Assembly (NCBI GenBank): GCA_017439405.1
Contig: JAFSJF010000089.1
Coordinates: 1 to 50,296 of the forward strand
Length of the DNA: 50,296 bases
Reading direction: 5' to 3'
Source of the DNA: Bacteroidales bacterium
GTDB lineage: Bacteria; Bacteroidota; Bacteroidia; Bacteroidales; F082
In this document: in pieces, positions 7,496-17,602 of the stretch
Position numbering within the stretch: position 1 is the first letter of the stretch
Layout: each line of letters opens with the position of its first letter
Translations under genes and position numbers: made by a program
Notes under the pieces: generated by a model
Seen by the model: the letters and a program-made list of their open reading frames with translations, nothing else
Told to the model about the DNA's origin: nothing
Database searches by the model: none

Positions 7496-8803
7496 ATGTC
7501 AAACATCGTAGCAATTGTGGGGAGACCCAATGTGGGAAAATCGACGCTTTTCAACCGGCTGCTGAAGCAGCGCATGGCCATCGTGGAAGAGACGAGCGGC
7601 GTGACGCGCGACCGGCACTACGGCAAAAGCGACTGGAACGGAAAGGAATTCACCGTCATCGACACCGGCGGCTATGTGGTTGGGTCGGACGACATCTTTG
7701 AAGAAGAGATCCGCAAACAGGTGGACCTGGCCATCGAAGAAGCAGATGTTATCATCTTTTTGGTGGACGGTCGCGACGGACTTCACATCTTGGATGAGGA
7801 AGTCGCACAAATTCTGCGTTTGCAAAAGAAGCCTGTCTTGTTGGCTGTCAACAAGATAGACGAACCTAACAAGGAAAACCTGATTGGCGAATTCTATAGT
7901 TTGGGCTTGGATGAGCCTTGGCCGATTTCCGCCATGACGGGAACGGGTACAGGCGAACTGTTGGACAAAATCTGCGAACTTTTGCCCTCCAACACCACCG
8001 ATTTCAACACCGACCTGCCGCGCTTCACTGTGGTGGGACGACCCAACGTGGGTAAGTCGTCGTTGATTAACGCATTTTTAGGCACCGACAGACATATCGT
8101 GACTGACATCGCCGGCACCACCCGCGACGCCAACTACACCAAATACAAGGCCTTTGGCATGGAGTTCATGCTCGTCGACACGGCTGGCCTGCGCAAGAAG
8201 AGCAAGGTGGAAGAAGACATTGAATTTTACAGCGTTTTGCGTTCCATCCGCGCCATCGAGGACTGCGACGTGGCCATCCTCATGCTCGACGCCACACAAG
8301 GCTTCGAGGCACAGGACATGAACATCCTCCGCCTCATCGAGCGCAACAAGAAAGGTTTGGTGATGGTCGTCAACAAGTGGGACCTCGTGGAAAAAGACTC
8401 CAACACGCACAAGGAATACGAGGAACACATCCGCTACAGGACGGCACCCTTCACCGACTATCCCATCATCTTCACCTCGGCCATCAACAAGCAACGCATA
8501 TACAAGGTGCTGGAAACCGCACACAAGGTCTACGAAAACCGCGAGCGTCGCGTTCCCGTGCGCGAGCTGAACGACAAAATGCTGGAAATCATCAACTCCG
8601 TGCCGCTACCAACGGCCTCGCGCGGACGCTTCCTGAAAATCAAGTACATTACCCAGCTGAAGAGCATCGCGCCGCAGTTCATCTTCTTCTGCAACCTGCC
8701 GAAGGACGTGAAGGACAACTACAAACGCTTCTTGGAGAACAAGATTCGCGAGACTTGGGACTTCAATGGTGTTCCGATTCAGTTGATTTTTAAGGAGAAG
8801 TAA
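7496..8803 (+). CDS. der: Ribosome biogenesis GTPase Der (EngA)
   Basis: Der is an essential cytosolic GTPase that acts in maturation of the 50S ribosomal subunit. The 435-residue protein shows the signature double GTPase array. The first G domain has GRPNVGKST near residue 8, the DTGG switch and NKID near residue 118. The second has GRPNVGKSS near residue 181, DTAGLRKK and NKWD. A KH-like C-terminal domain (about 355-435) follows. Length and motif order are normal. It has its own promoter directly upstream. Downstream there is a long palindrome and then the S4-domain protein gene on the same strand, so the two RNA-related genes may be cotranscribed. Confidence 0.97.
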   Translation: MSNIVAIVGRPNVGKSTLFNRLLKQRMAIVEETSGVTRDRHYGKSDWNGKEFTVIDTGGYVVGSDDIFEEEIRKQVDLAIEEADVIIFLVDGRDGLHILDEEVAQILRLQKKPVLLAVNKIDEPNKENLIGEFYSLGLDEPWPISAMTGTGTGELLDKICELLPSNTTDFNTDLPRFTVVGRPNVGKSSLINAFLGTDRHIVTDIAGTTRDANYTKYKAFGMEFMLVDTAGLRKKSKVEEDIEFYSVLRSIRAIEDCDVAILMLDATQGFEAQDMNILRLIERNKKGLVMVVNKWDLVEKDSNTHKEYEEHIRYRTAPFTDYPIIFTSAINKQRIYKVLETAHKVYENRERRVPVRELNDKMLEIINSVPLPTASRGRFLKIKYITQLKSIAPQFIFFCNLPKDVKDNYKRFLENKIRETWDFNGVPIQLIFKEK

Positions 8804-8815
8804 GCTATGACCTAT

Positions 8816-8932
8816 GGCTTCTGGCTCCTGGCAGTTGGCTGTAAGCAATTAGCTATTAGCCATTAGCCTAGTGAGGCCAAGCTAATAGCTAACGGCTAAA
8901 AGCAAAAGCCAACTATGCAAAGGACCAGAAAC
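8816..8932. repeat. Long imperfect palindrome between der and the S4-domain gene
   Basis: The inner arms taagcaattagctattagc and gctaatagctaacggctaa are extended outward by ttctggctcctgg/ccagaa and agttggct/agccaact. It shares the word agcaattagctatta with 1479-1619. It would form a strong hairpin in the der transcript. Confidence 0.7.
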
Positions 8933-8945
8933 CAAAAACGACAAA

Positions 8946-9335
8946 ATGGAAAACAAGGAAGAACCTATAAGAATCGACAAATGGCTGTGGGCGGCACGCC
9001 TGTTCAAGACACGCTCGCTGGCTGCTGATGCCATCAAGGGCGGCAAGGTGAAGGTGGACGGCAACCCCGTAAAACCCTCGCGCGAGGTGAAGGAAGGCGA
9101 CGTCATCCAAGTGCAAATCGAGCAACTTCACAAAGTCGTTCAGGTGAAGACCGTCATCAAAAACCGCGTCTCGGCCAAACAAGTGCCCGAGGTTTATGCC
9201 GACCTCACGCCCAAGGAGGAATACGAGCGCATCGAGTTCATGCGTGCTTACAAAGCCGAGTGGCGCGACCGTGGCGCAGGCCGCCCGACGAAGAAAGAAC
9301 GTAGGATGATTGAACGGCTGAAGGATGAACTATAA
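8946..9335 (+). CDS. S4-domain RNA-binding protein, Hsp15-like
   Basis: A 129-residue cytosolic protein of the Hsp15 (HslR) type. In E. coli Hsp15 binds stalled 50S subunits that still carry a nascent chain and helps recycle them. The S4 RNA-binding domain is at the N-terminus (RIDKWLWAARLFKTRSLAADAI, then GGKVKVDGNPVKPSREVKEGD, about 10-60). A basic C-terminal tail (RGAGRPTKKERRMIERLK) is typical of the family. It follows der on the same strand, and its stop lies just before the start of the next gene. Family assignment is firm; the specific role is by homology. Confidence 0.9.
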   Translation: MENKEEPIRIDKWLWAARLFKTRSLAADAIKGGKVKVDGNPVKPSREVKEGDVIQVQIEQLHKVVQVKTVIKNRVSAKQVPEVYADLTPKEEYERIEFMRAYKAEWRDRGAGRPTKKERRMIERLKDEL

Positions 9336-9336
9336 C

Positions 9337-10428
9337 ATGAAAAAACTGTTATCGTTAGTATTTCTAATCACAGCAACGATTTCCGTTTCCGCGCAAAGCT
9401 TTTGCCAAAATCTCTATTACGAACCAGGTTTTGACCTTGGGCATTATACCCCTTTTAGTGCCAAACATGAGTATATTTCTCATTATCACCATTATGGATT
9501 CGATTTGCGCGTCGGGGAAGGGCATCAGGGTCTATTGATTGGCTACACGCACAACACCTTGGACAGCGTCATTTACTACACACATGAGGGCGACCGATAT
9601 GGTCCCATCGGGGATTGTTTCTCTTTGGCTTATTTTGTGGACGACCACATCTACAACGGAAAACGATGGTCGTTTGACTACGATATCATTTTTGGTGCCG
9701 ACCTTTGGACAAGGCATGGCAACGAGATGCTTGGCTCTGCCTTGAATTTCCATGTCAGTTTCGATTTAGGGCCAACCATCCGCTTGAGTGAACAATTGGA
9801 TGCAGTCATCCGTTACGGCTATTATCATTCTTCCAACGGAGCCACATTTCTCCCCGACAATGGCATCAACAGCCATTTCCTTAAATTGGCTTTGCGCTAT
9901 CATCCCAGCGGTAGAACAGAATCTTTACCACTTGAGAACCAGCCTTTTGAAAAGAAAAACAACCTAATGATTTCGGAAGGTTTCGGATGGCTCCAAACTT
10001 ATACCCGAGTGGACGATCAGTTGCCCAACGAAACTCCTTTTTTTGTGGGGAACACCTTTCGTGTGGGCTTCTCAAGGCAATTTCACCCAAGGTTTCGCTG
10101 GGATGTTGCAATGGATTTCCTTTGGACGGGAGAAACCCGTTACTGCCATAAACTCAGTGGAGTACCCTACCGTTTTTGGAATTCAACGCATCTCGCTGTC
10201 TCTGCTGATTTTGAAGCGCAATTTGGGCGTTTTGCCTTTTGTGCCGGTGCTGCCTATTACCTATATCATGGGTCGAAGCTTTTGCCAGAGTTCTACACAC
10301 CTTATTATGAAAGAGTTGGCTATAAGTATTATCTCGGCAAGAACCGCAACTACTACATCGGCACTTTCATGAAGATTCACCTCAATTCCATTGATTACAT
10401 TGAGTGGACATTTGGGGTGAATCTTTGA
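9337..10428 (+). CDS. PagL-like outer-membrane acyloxyacyl hydrolase family protein
   Basis: The start at 9337 gives a clean signal peptide (MKKLLSLVFLITATISVSAQ), preferred over the ATG at 9325, which overlaps the previous gene. The 363-residue product looks like an outer-membrane beta-barrel. A central segment YYHSSNGATFLPDNGINSH (about 175-195) resembles the PagL active-site strand, with an H-x-S pair followed by NxG...N. PagL removes the 3-O-acyl chain of lipid A. The acidic residue of the PagL triad is not obvious, and the protein is roughly twice PagL length with a second uncharacterised barrel-like half. Lipid A remodelling is therefore a hypothesis. Confidence 0.6.
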   Translation: MKKLLSLVFLITATISVSAQSFCQNLYYEPGFDLGHYTPFSAKHEYISHYHHYGFDLRVGEGHQGLLIGYTHNTLDSVIYYTHEGDRYGPIGDCFSLAYFVDDHIYNGKRWSFDYDIIFGADLWTRHGNEMLGSALNFHVSFDLGPTIRLSEQLDAVIRYGYYHSSNGATFLPDNGINSHFLKLALRYHPSGRTESLPLENQPFEKKNNLMISEGFGWLQTYTRVDDQLPNETPFFVGNTFRVGFSRQFHPRFRWDVAMDFLWTGETRYCHKLSGVPYRFWNSTHLAVSADFEAQFGRFAFCAGAAYYLYHGSKLLPEFYTPYYERVGYKYYLGKNRNYYIGTFMKIHLNSIDYIEWTFGVNL

Positions 10429-10581
10429 TGACATCATCAGTATTTGTCCCAATGCCCACTAAAATCGAGGCTCTTAATTCCTGCATTCTAACACATGATC
10501 TTGGCTTTCCGACTGCCAATATAAACATTTTTCCTCCAAACAAGGATAGTAGCCAGTTAATCACCAATTGCGACAAAAAAA

Positions 10582-10635
10582 GTAGAGACGCGCCATGGCA
10601 CGTCTCTACATTGTCGAATCGGAATAACTATTCCG
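10582..10635. repeat. Dispersed GTAGAGACG palindrome and adjacent hairpin between convergent genes
   Basis: An inverted repeat with arms gtagagacg and cgtctctac (10582-10609) surrounds the palindromic centre cgccatggca. Eleven bases later comes a second palindrome, cggaataactattccg (10620-10635). Together they separate the convergent pagL-like and atpK genes and may stop transcription. Degenerate relatives of the first are at 3985 and 25262. Confidence 0.6.
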
Positions 10636-10658
10636 CATTCCTAATTCTGCATTCCCAA

Positions 10659-11099
<441 letters not shown>

Positions 11100-11142
11100 T
11101 TATTTGTTGAATTGTTGAATTGTTGATTTCGAACTGATATTT

Positions 11143-11307
11143 AACTACGGATTTCACGGATTGGACGGATTCTTTTTCGTGAATTATTGGGATGCAAGCA
11201 TCCGATTGATACAGATAGGCTAACGCCGATAGGTATCCGTATGAATTGGGTGCTTGCGCCTTCCAAATTTTTGTCGGAAATCCGTTTAATCTGTATAATC
11301 CGTAGTT
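11143..11307. repeat. Large palindromic intergenic element, copy 1 (AACTACGGAT family)
   Basis: Terminal inverted repeats begin aactacggatttcacggatt and end with its imperfect complement ...aatccgtagtt. Inner hairpins lie around gatgcaagcatc. Related copies are at 28892-29054 and 37402-37547. It lies between atpI and atpK within the V-ATPase operon. Confidence 0.8.
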
Positions 11308-11315
11308 CTTCATAT

Positions 11316-13088
11316 TCATGATTGTAAAGGGTTGTACCTGCGGCCCGTGCCTTCGTAGCCAGAATTCTTGAAGAACTCGAGGAAGTTGAGTCGCAAGGGG
11401 TGAACGAAAGCACCAAGGACGCACATCGCGACATTCAGCGTGTGACCGATGACGACGATGAGGATGAACCAAATCCAGCCCACGCCACCGTCACCCAAGG
11501 CCTGTACGCCAATGGCATTGAAAGCCTCGCCAAGTTTGGCGCCAGCCAAGCCGAGAGCGTAGAGACGCAGGTAACTCAGCACATCACCGAGCAAGCCCGT
11601 AGCGGTGTTGTAAGTGTCCCACAAGCCCGAACCGAAATTCTTCAAAGGATTGCGGTGCAGGTCGTTGAGGAAGAAGATACCCAAGGCAGAGAGACCACCA
11701 AGGATGATAATCACCCACTTGGTCACCGCCTTGTCCATGACACCCATCAGGGCGAGACCGCCCACGATGACACCACCGACAATAAGCAACGTCCAGCCCC
11801 AAGTACCCAAGGAGTTGGCGAAGCCTTTCACCTTCGTGCTTTGGTAGGTCTTCACGATCATGGCGAGGCAAATATGCACAATACCGACGAGCAGGGCAAG
11901 GACCATCGTACCGTCATAGCCCGCAATTTGCGAAGGCAACATGCACTTCTTCACGCCTTCAGGAATCCAGCTCCATTGCAGCATATCCATGCTAAAGAAG
12001 GTGTGGAACAGCAATCCTATCACCGTTGTGGCAATGCCCAAAGTGACACCCAGGGGCGCGATTTTGCCCAAAACCTTCTTCAAGCCAAGGCTTCCCAAGA
12101 TGAGCACGAGGCCATAGCCCGCATCGCCCATGCAGAAAGCGAAGAAAAGCATGAAGAAGATGGAAATGAACACCGTCGGGTCAAACTCGTTGTACTTCGG
12201 GCGACCGTACATGTCGGTCAGCAGCTCGAACATCGACACGAACTTATTGTTCTTCAGCTTGATAGGCGGATTGTCATCGACCTTGGCCTTATCCTCGATG
12301 TAAAGCACGTTCTCTTTTTCGAGCATGTCGCGCAAGGCGTGTTCAGTCTCGGCGGGTGCATAGCCTTCAAAGACCGTGATGTAGTCTTCGGCGGCTTTGG
12401 TTCCCGAAACGTGAGCCAAATGCAGGTCGAGTTTTGAGAGTGTCTTGTCCAATTCGTTCTGAAGGTCCTTTTCGTGGCATTTCAGTTCCGAGAGCAGGCG
12501 TTCCTTTGTCTCAACCTTAAACTCCAACTCACTGATTTTCTTTTCAATGGAAGAGAAATCAGCGTTAGGGGCTGGCATTTCCTTCAGCGGGAAACTGTAG
12601 TCGTCGGCGTCGGAAACGACCACGAAATAGCTGTAGCCATCCACCGAGGCAATCTCGCTCAGCGCGTATTGTTCCTTCCATGCCGGTTCGATGGCCTTCG
12701 CCTTGTAGAAGTGCATGTTCAGCCCGCGCTCCTTGAGCTTTTCGATGGTCTTCCCATCGAAACGGCCCCAAGGCTTGCGTTCCTCAAGCTCTTTCTGAAG
12801 CTGGGACAACTGCTCTTGGGTCGTCTCAATCTCGCGAACCGTCTCGATGACGTTTTCGGCAAGGTCGCCATAATTCTTTTCGGCAAACTCAGCGGGGGTC
12901 ACGTTTTTCAGCAGCGACAAGGCTTTACGATACGACCCAGCCTTCGACGACAGCGTCTCCGACTTCTCGTCGATAGCCTTGGTGGACCGGGTGATGTCGA
13001 CCACGCCCACTTCCTGCAACTTGCGGAGGAAAGCGTCGGCGTCGCCACTCAACAGGATGAAATCATATTTCGTCATTTCAGTTACCAT
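11316..13088 (-). CDS. atpI: V-type ATPase stator subunit I
   Basis: Subunit I is the membrane stator (equivalent of eukaryotic subunit a) that provides the ion half-channels beside the K ring. The 590-residue protein has the expected two halves: a charged, coiled-coil cytoplasmic part (about 1-310) and a C-terminal membrane part with around seven helices. The membrane part includes FAFCMGDAGYG and LLGDVLSYLRLYALGLAGA, the latter containing the arginine that faces the rotor. The ATG overlaps the end of atpD by 11 bases, implying translational coupling. Confidence 0.95.
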   Translation of the reverse strand: MVTEMTKYDFILLSGDADAFLRKLQEVGVVDITRSTKAIDEKSETLSSKAGSYRKALSLLKNVTPAEFAEKNYGDLAENVIETVREIETTQEQLSQLQKELEERKPWGRFDGKTIEKLKERGLNMHFYKAKAIEPAWKEQYALSEIASVDGYSYFVVVSDADDYSFPLKEMPAPNADFSSIEKKISELEFKVETKERLLSELKCHEKDLQNELDKTLSKLDLHLAHVSGTKAAEDYITVFEGYAPAETEHALRDMLEKENVLYIEDKAKVDDNPPIKLKNNKFVSMFELLTDMYGRPKYNEFDPTVFISIFFMLFFAFCMGDAGYGLVLILGSLGLKKVLGKIAPLGVTLGIATTVIGLLFHTFFSMDMLQWSWIPEGVKKCMLPSQIAGYDGTMVLALLVGIVHICLAMIVKTYQSTKVKGFANSLGTWGWTLLIVGGVIVGGLALMGVMDKAVTKWVIIILGGLSALGIFFLNDLHRNPLKNFGSGLWDTYNTATGLLGDVLSYLRLYALGLAGAKLGEAFNAIGVQALGDGGVGWIWFILIVVIGHTLNVAMCVLGAFVHPLRLNFLEFFKNSGYEGTGRRYNPLQS

Positions 13089-13689
13089 GCTCTGCCTCCT
13101 CTTCTGCTATGTGTTTGTTTTTCACGATTTTCTGCGAAGCCTTATCAAGGTTCTCCGCGTCTTCCATGTATCGCTTGATCTTGCGTATGGCTTCGATGTA
13201 GCCAGGGATTTGCACCTTCTCGTAAAGGTTGACTTTCTGCGTGGTCTTCTTCCGTTGGTAGTCCAAAACGCGGCTCACCTCGGTGTAGACCTCCGACTCG
13301 ATGCCTAACTGCGCCAAGTTCTTCAGGATTTGCACCCCGTCGGCATACCACATCGGCTTGGTGAAAAGGTTGATGTCCTTCACATCGTAAAGCACCTCCT
13401 CCAAGGCCGGCACGGGCACGCCCGCAATCTTGACGGTCTTCAGCTTGACATCGGTCACCGAAATCAGTCCTGGCTCAAATTCATTCCAAAGCCGGGCCAT
13501 GTACTCATACGACTTGAGTTCGGCCTCTAACTGTGCGACAAGGCTCTCCGAATGTTGCTTGGCTTTCTTCACCTCAAGGCGCAGCGCACTCTCCTTGCTC
13601 TTTAGCGTGGGCAGGGCACGAGTTCGCGTCTTGAGCTGCTTGTTCAGCTCGTTCAGCGAGGTCTTGTTATATTGAAATTTGATGGCCAT
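13078..13689 (-). CDS. atpD: V-type ATPase central-stalk subunit D
   Basis: Subunit D forms the coiled-coil central axle of the V-type ATPase that couples A/B hydrolysis to rotation of the K ring. The 203-residue protein has long N- and C-terminal helices (NKTSLNELNKQLKTRTRALP at the start; a charged helix ending AEEEAEHGN). It overlaps atpI downstream. Upstream, in place of the usual atpB, comes an unrelated A+T-rich lipoprotein gene, so the operon is interrupted here. Confidence 0.93.
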   Translation of the reverse strand: MAIKFQYNKTSLNELNKQLKTRTRALPTLKSKESALRLEVKKAKQHSESLVAQLEAELKSYEYMARLWNEFEPGLISVTDVKLKTVKIAGVPVPALEEVLYDVKDINLFTKPMWYADGVQILKNLAQLGIESEVYTEVSRVLDYQRKKTTQKVNLYEKVQIPGYIEAIRKIKRYMEDAENLDKASQKIVKNKHIAEEEAEHGN

Positions 13690-13745
13690 GATTATTCTTT
13701 AGCATCGTTTACTTTTACAGTTCATTATTACGTTTTACATAAATA

Positions 13746-14468
13746 CTAATAATTGAACTTACCGCCAAGTGCAATATAGTATTCATAGGTATCTTTAATT
13801 GATTTGATCTGCTTTGCAGTCAGTGTACGCGTATCATAATACTGTTTTCCATTCATTTTAACTTTTACAGATTTAGCATTAGCGATGCATTTGATAAACT
13901 CTTCATTAATACCATTGAAATTTGACAAACTACCAACAAACTCATCACACCATTCCCAAATCATTCCACCATCTCCACAGTCAGTCTCCATTTTGGGTTC
14001 AATAGTAATGTTGTTTTCTCCATCAAAGTTGAATATCATATTCTTAATAAAGAGCCAATCATCAGCATAATACTGATAAACAAATCTGAAGTTGCTAGCA
14101 ACACCATTCTCCAATTTAAAATAGCAGTATATTCCATTTCTGTTCCTATACCTTGGAGCGTCTTTGGGTTCAACCCAAGCATAATTGCTAAAATCATCTT
14201 TCTTTTCAGTAAACAAAGATTTATGGGTTTTTATCACTTCAGCATTTTTTACTCGTGCAATTGAATCTTCAACTCTTGCTATCGAGTCAAAGACAAATTG
14301 CCTTCTTTTGATAATTGAATCTCTAATAGACTCCGCTCTTTCAATTGAATCCTTGACATATTGTTCCCTCTCCAATTTTGCTGATTTTGAAGAATCTCCG
14401 CAAGATGAAAACGAAAGTGAAACAACAAGGACAGCTACTAAATTTCTAATATACTTATTCATATTCAT
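13746..14468 (-). CDS. A+T-rich lipoprotein of unknown function inside the V-ATPase operon
   Basis: A 240-residue lipoprotein with a signal ending SLSFSSC. After the lipid anchor comes a charged helical stretch with a repeating pattern (DSIERAESIRDSI, FDSIARVEDSIARV; about 35-75), probably a coiled coil. A globular domain of unknown family follows. The gene is visibly richer in A and T than the V-ATPase genes on either side (atpB 22 bases upstream, atpD 56 bases downstream) and interrupts the canonical B-D order. It looks acquired; whether it is cotranscribed and linked to the ATPase is unknown. Confidence 0.75.
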   Translation of the reverse strand: MNMNKYIRNLVAVLVVSLSFSSCGDSSKSAKLEREQYVKDSIERAESIRDSIIKRRQFVFDSIARVEDSIARVKNAEVIKTHKSLFTEKKDDFSNYAWVEPKDAPRYRNRNGIYCYFKLENGVASNFRFVYQYYADDWLFIKNMIFNFDGENNITIEPKMETDCGDGGMIWEWCDEFVGSLSNFNGINEEFIKCIANAKSVKVKMNGKQYYDTRTLTAKQIKSIKDTYEYYIALGGKFNY

Positions 14469-14490
14469 AACTTAATTAGTTCCTTATTAT

Positions 14491-15816
14491 TTATTCCTTA
14501 CCTTTCCAATACTTTTGAATCAAAGCTTCCTTCAAACCTGTCTCGGCCTTGGTGAAATACTTGCCAAACAGCTCCCAAGCGGTGTCGAGCATCTCCGTAA
14601 TCGGGATGTTGACGTCGATGGCAAGCAGTCGGGTGGCGTATTCCTTGGCGTAGTCGAGGCAGCGCAGGTCGTAGTCGCTCAGGTCGAAGCCGTTCTCCAA
14701 CTTGGTCTTGGCGTTGGCGGCGTCGGCGTAGAGGCGCACTGAGGTGTTCATCACGGCGCTGTGGTCCTCGCGGGTCTTCTTGTTCTGCACATGTTGTTTC
14801 AGTCGCGACAGCGATCGGAACGGGTCGACGATTACCTTGCCCGAGTCGGGGTCGGCACGAAGGAACAGCTGGCCCTCGGTGATGTAACCCGTGTTGTCGG
14901 GGATGGCGTGGGTGATGTCACCATCGTTCAAAGTCGTCACGGCAATGATAGTGATGGAACCGCCATCGGGCAGCTGCACGGCCTTTTCGTAGATCTTCGC
15001 CAAGTCGGAATAAAGCGAGCCGGGCATGGAGTCCTTCGACGGGATTTGGTCCATACGGTTGCTCACGATACTCAAGGCATCGGCATACAGCGTCATGTCG
15101 GTGAGCAGCACCAAAACCTTCTCGTTCTTGTCGACGGCAAAGTATTCAGCCGCAGTCAGGGCCATGTCGGGAATCAGCAGACGCTCGACGGGCGGCTGGT
15201 CGGTGGTGTTCACGAAGCTGATGATCTTGTGCAAGGCACCTGCGCTCTCAAACTCGTTCTTGAAGAAAAGGTAGTCGTCGTTGGTCAGACCCATGCCGCC
15301 GAGGATGATCTTGTCGACATCGGCGCGGAGGGCCACCATGCTCATCACCTGGTTATAAGGCTGGTCGGGGTCGGCGAAGAACGGGATCTTCTGGCCGGAG
15401 ACCAAAGTGTTGTTCAAGTCGATGCCGGCGATGCCCGTCGGGATCAGTTCGGAAGGCATACGACGTTTGTACGGGTTCACGGAAGGGCCGCCGATTTGGC
15501 GTTTCTCGCCTTCCACAGCCGGACCGCCGTCGATAGGCTCGCCGTAAGCGTTGAAGAAACGGCCTGCCAGGTCGTCGCTCACGTTCAAGGTGGGCGGTTC
15601 GCCAAAGAAGGTCACTTCGGCATTGGTCGGGATGTCTTCCGTGCCGCCAAACACCTGAAGGGTGACGGCGTTGTCCTTGATTTTCACCACCTGTGCCAAA
15701 CGGCCTGCCACGAGGGCGAGTTCGTCGTTGGCCACGCCTTGCGCCTCAAGGGTCACGGTGGCCTTGGTGATGGCGCTCAGCTTGGTATAGATGCGTTGAA
15801 AGGCTTTCTCACTCAT
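14491..15816 (-). CDS. atpB: V-type ATPase subunit B
   Basis: Subunit B is the non-catalytic partner of A in the A3B3 head of the V-type ATPase. The 441-residue protein lacks a canonical P-loop, as expected, and carries family segments such as GRFFNAYGEPIDGGP, NPYKRRMPSELIPTGIAGID and LSRLKQHVQNKKTREDH. Its ATG overlaps the end of atpA by eight bases, so A and B are translationally coupled and made in equal amounts. Downstream the operon is interrupted by the lipoprotein gene. Confidence 0.96.
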   Translation of the reverse strand: MSEKAFQRIYTKLSAITKATVTLEAQGVANDELALVAGRLAQVVKIKDNAVTLQVFGGTEDIPTNAEVTFFGEPPTLNVSDDLAGRFFNAYGEPIDGGPAVEGEKRQIGGPSVNPYKRRMPSELIPTGIAGIDLNNTLVSGQKIPFFADPDQPYNQVMSMVALRADVDKIILGGMGLTNDDYLFFKNEFESAGALHKIISFVNTTDQPPVERLLIPDMALTAAEYFAVDKNEKVLVLLTDMTLYADALSIVSNRMDQIPSKDSMPGSLYSDLAKIYEKAVQLPDGGSITIIAVTTLNDGDITHAIPDNTGYITEGQLFLRADPDSGKVIVDPFRSLSRLKQHVQNKKTREDHSAVMNTSVRLYADAANAKTKLENGFDLSDYDLRCLDYAKEYATRLLAIDVNIPITEMLDTAWELFGKYFTKAETGLKEALIQKYWKGKE

Positions 15817-17557
15817 GTTTCAGTTCCTCCTTTAACTGTCCAAGATATTTTTCAAAGTTTTCCGACTTGTATTCCGAGTAGTTCATCTGACGGCAGATGT
15901 TGATCAAGCCCTTGAAGTAAGTCGTACATTCCTCAAAGTTATCGAACTTGAAGCTGCGGTCACAGATGCCGAGCACCAAGTCAAGCATGAACTTCTGGCG
16001 CTCCAATGGTGTTGAGCCGTCGATTTCGTCGAAAGCGTCTTGCTGAAGAATCACAAAGTCAATGAGTTCCGATTTCCAATATTGCTCGTGGTACGACATC
16101 GGCACGCCGTCGTCGCCCAAGATGTTGATTTGCTCGTAGGCATCCTTACCCTTACGGATGATGTATTTCGTCTTCGTCACCTTATCGACCCAACCCTTTT
16201 CAATCTTGTTGTCAAGATATTCAATGATTTCGGGGTATTCGAGGTATTTCGAGTAGGAATCCACGGGATCGACGGCGGGATAGCGCTTCTTGTCGGCGCG
16301 GTTTTGCGAAAGGCCGTAGAAGCAACGGGCGGCTTTCTTGGTGGATTCGGTGACAGGTTCCTTCAGGTTACCGCCGGCAGGCGACACCGTTCCGATGAAG
16401 GTGATGGAACCGGATTGTCCGTTGTTCAGTTTCACATAACCCGCACGAGCGTAGAAGTTGGAGATGATGGCCGAGAGATCGACGGGGAAGCCGTCTTGAC
16501 CAGGCAGCTCCTCCAGACGGTTACTCATCTCACGCAAAGCCTGAGCCCAACGTGAGGTGGAGTCGGCGAGCAGCAAGACCTTCATGCCCATGGCGCGGTA
16601 GTATTCGCCGAGCGTCATGGCAGTATAGACCGAAGCCTCACGAGCGGCAACCGGCATGTTCGACGTGTTGCAGATGATGATGGTACGCTCCATCAGCGAG
16701 CGACCCGTGTGTTTGTCTTTCAGTTCGGGGAACTCGGTGAAGATTTCCACGACCTCGTTGGCGCGCTCACCGCAAGCCGTCATGATGATGATGTCGGCAT
16801 CGGCTTGCTCGGCCAAGGCGTGTTGCAGCACGGTCTTGCCGCATCCGAAAGGTCCGGGGATGAAGCCCGTGCCGCCCTCGGCGATGGGATTGAGCGTGTC
16901 AATACAGCGCACACCCGTCTCCATCACCTTGAAGGGACGCGGTTTCTCCACATAGCCACCCACGGCCACCTTGACGGGCCATTTCTGCATCATCATCACC
17001 TTCACCTCCTCGCCTTCCGCGTTGGTCAGCGTGGCAATGGTGTCGGTGATTTTGTACTGGCCAGCGGCAGCCATGTTTTTCACGGTGTAAGTGCCTTCAA
17101 AATTGAACGGCACCATGATTTTGTGCGACAGCCAGCCTTCCTTGACTTCGCCCAACCAGTCGGCGGCGATGACTTGGTCGTCGGCCTTGGCAATGGGCGT
17201 AAAGTCCCATAACTTATTCTCATCCAACGGCTTGGTGTACTCGCCACGTTTCAGGAAGACGCCTTCCATCGTGGCTAAGTTGTTTTGCAGGCCGTCGAAG
17301 TTGCTCGATAGCAAACCAGGACCCAAGGTCACTTCAAGCATGTAGCCTTGGAATTCCACTGGATCACCGATCTGGAGGCCACGGGTGCTCTCAAACACCT
17401 GCACGGAGGCTTTGTTCCCGTTCACCTTGATGACCTCTGCCATCAGCTCGACGCCGTCGAGGTCGATGAAGCAGATCTCATTCTGTGCCACAGGGCCGTC
17501 CACCTCCACAGTGACGAGGTTTGCAATGATTCCTGTAACTTTTCCTGTTGTTTTCAT
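15809..17557 (-). CDS. atpA: V-type ATPase catalytic subunit A
   Basis: This is the catalytic, ATP-hydrolysing (or ATP-making) subunit of the V-type complex. The start is placed at 17557, giving MKTTGKVTGIIANLVTVEVD, the usual family N-terminus; a further 10 codons upstream are open but unlike the family. The 582-residue protein has Walker A GPFGCGKTVLQ near residue 230, the non-homologous insert of V-type A subunits before it, and the DSTSRWAQALREMSNRLEE segment. Upstream (to 20728) lies the block of inserted genes that separates it from the E and DUF2764 genes. Confidence 0.96.
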   Translation of the reverse strand: MKTTGKVTGIIANLVTVEVDGPVAQNEICFIDLDGVELMAEVIKVNGNKASVQVFESTRGLQIGDPVEFQGYMLEVTLGPGLLSSNFDGLQNNLATMEGVFLKRGEYTKPLDENKLWDFTPIAKADDQVIAADWLGEVKEGWLSHKIMVPFNFEGTYTVKNMAAAGQYKITDTIATLTNAEGEEVKVMMMQKWPVKVAVGGYVEKPRPFKVMETGVRCIDTLNPIAEGGTGFIPGPFGCGKTVLQHALAEQADADIIIMTACGERANEVVEIFTEFPELKDKHTGRSLMERTIIICNTSNMPVAAREASVYTAMTLGEYYRAMGMKVLLLADSTSRWAQALREMSNRLEELPGQDGFPVDLSAIISNFYARAGYVKLNNGQSGSITFIGTVSPAGGNLKEPVTESTKKAARCFYGLSQNRADKKRYPAVDPVDSYSKYLEYPEIIEYLDNKIEKGWVDKVTKTKYIIRKGKDAYEQINILGDDGVPMSYHEQYWKSELIDFVILQQDAFDEIDGSTPLERQKFMLDLVLGICDRSFKFDNFEECTTYFKGLINICRQMNYSEYKSENFEKYLGQLKEELKHE

Positions 17558-17602
17558 TATTGTTATATTTCTGATTTCAAATTTCAAGATTCTATTTTGT
17601 AA

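Noticed and set aside
14761-15903. Plus-strand open frame opposite atpB
   Set aside because: Shadow frame; atpB is complete with full family motifs.
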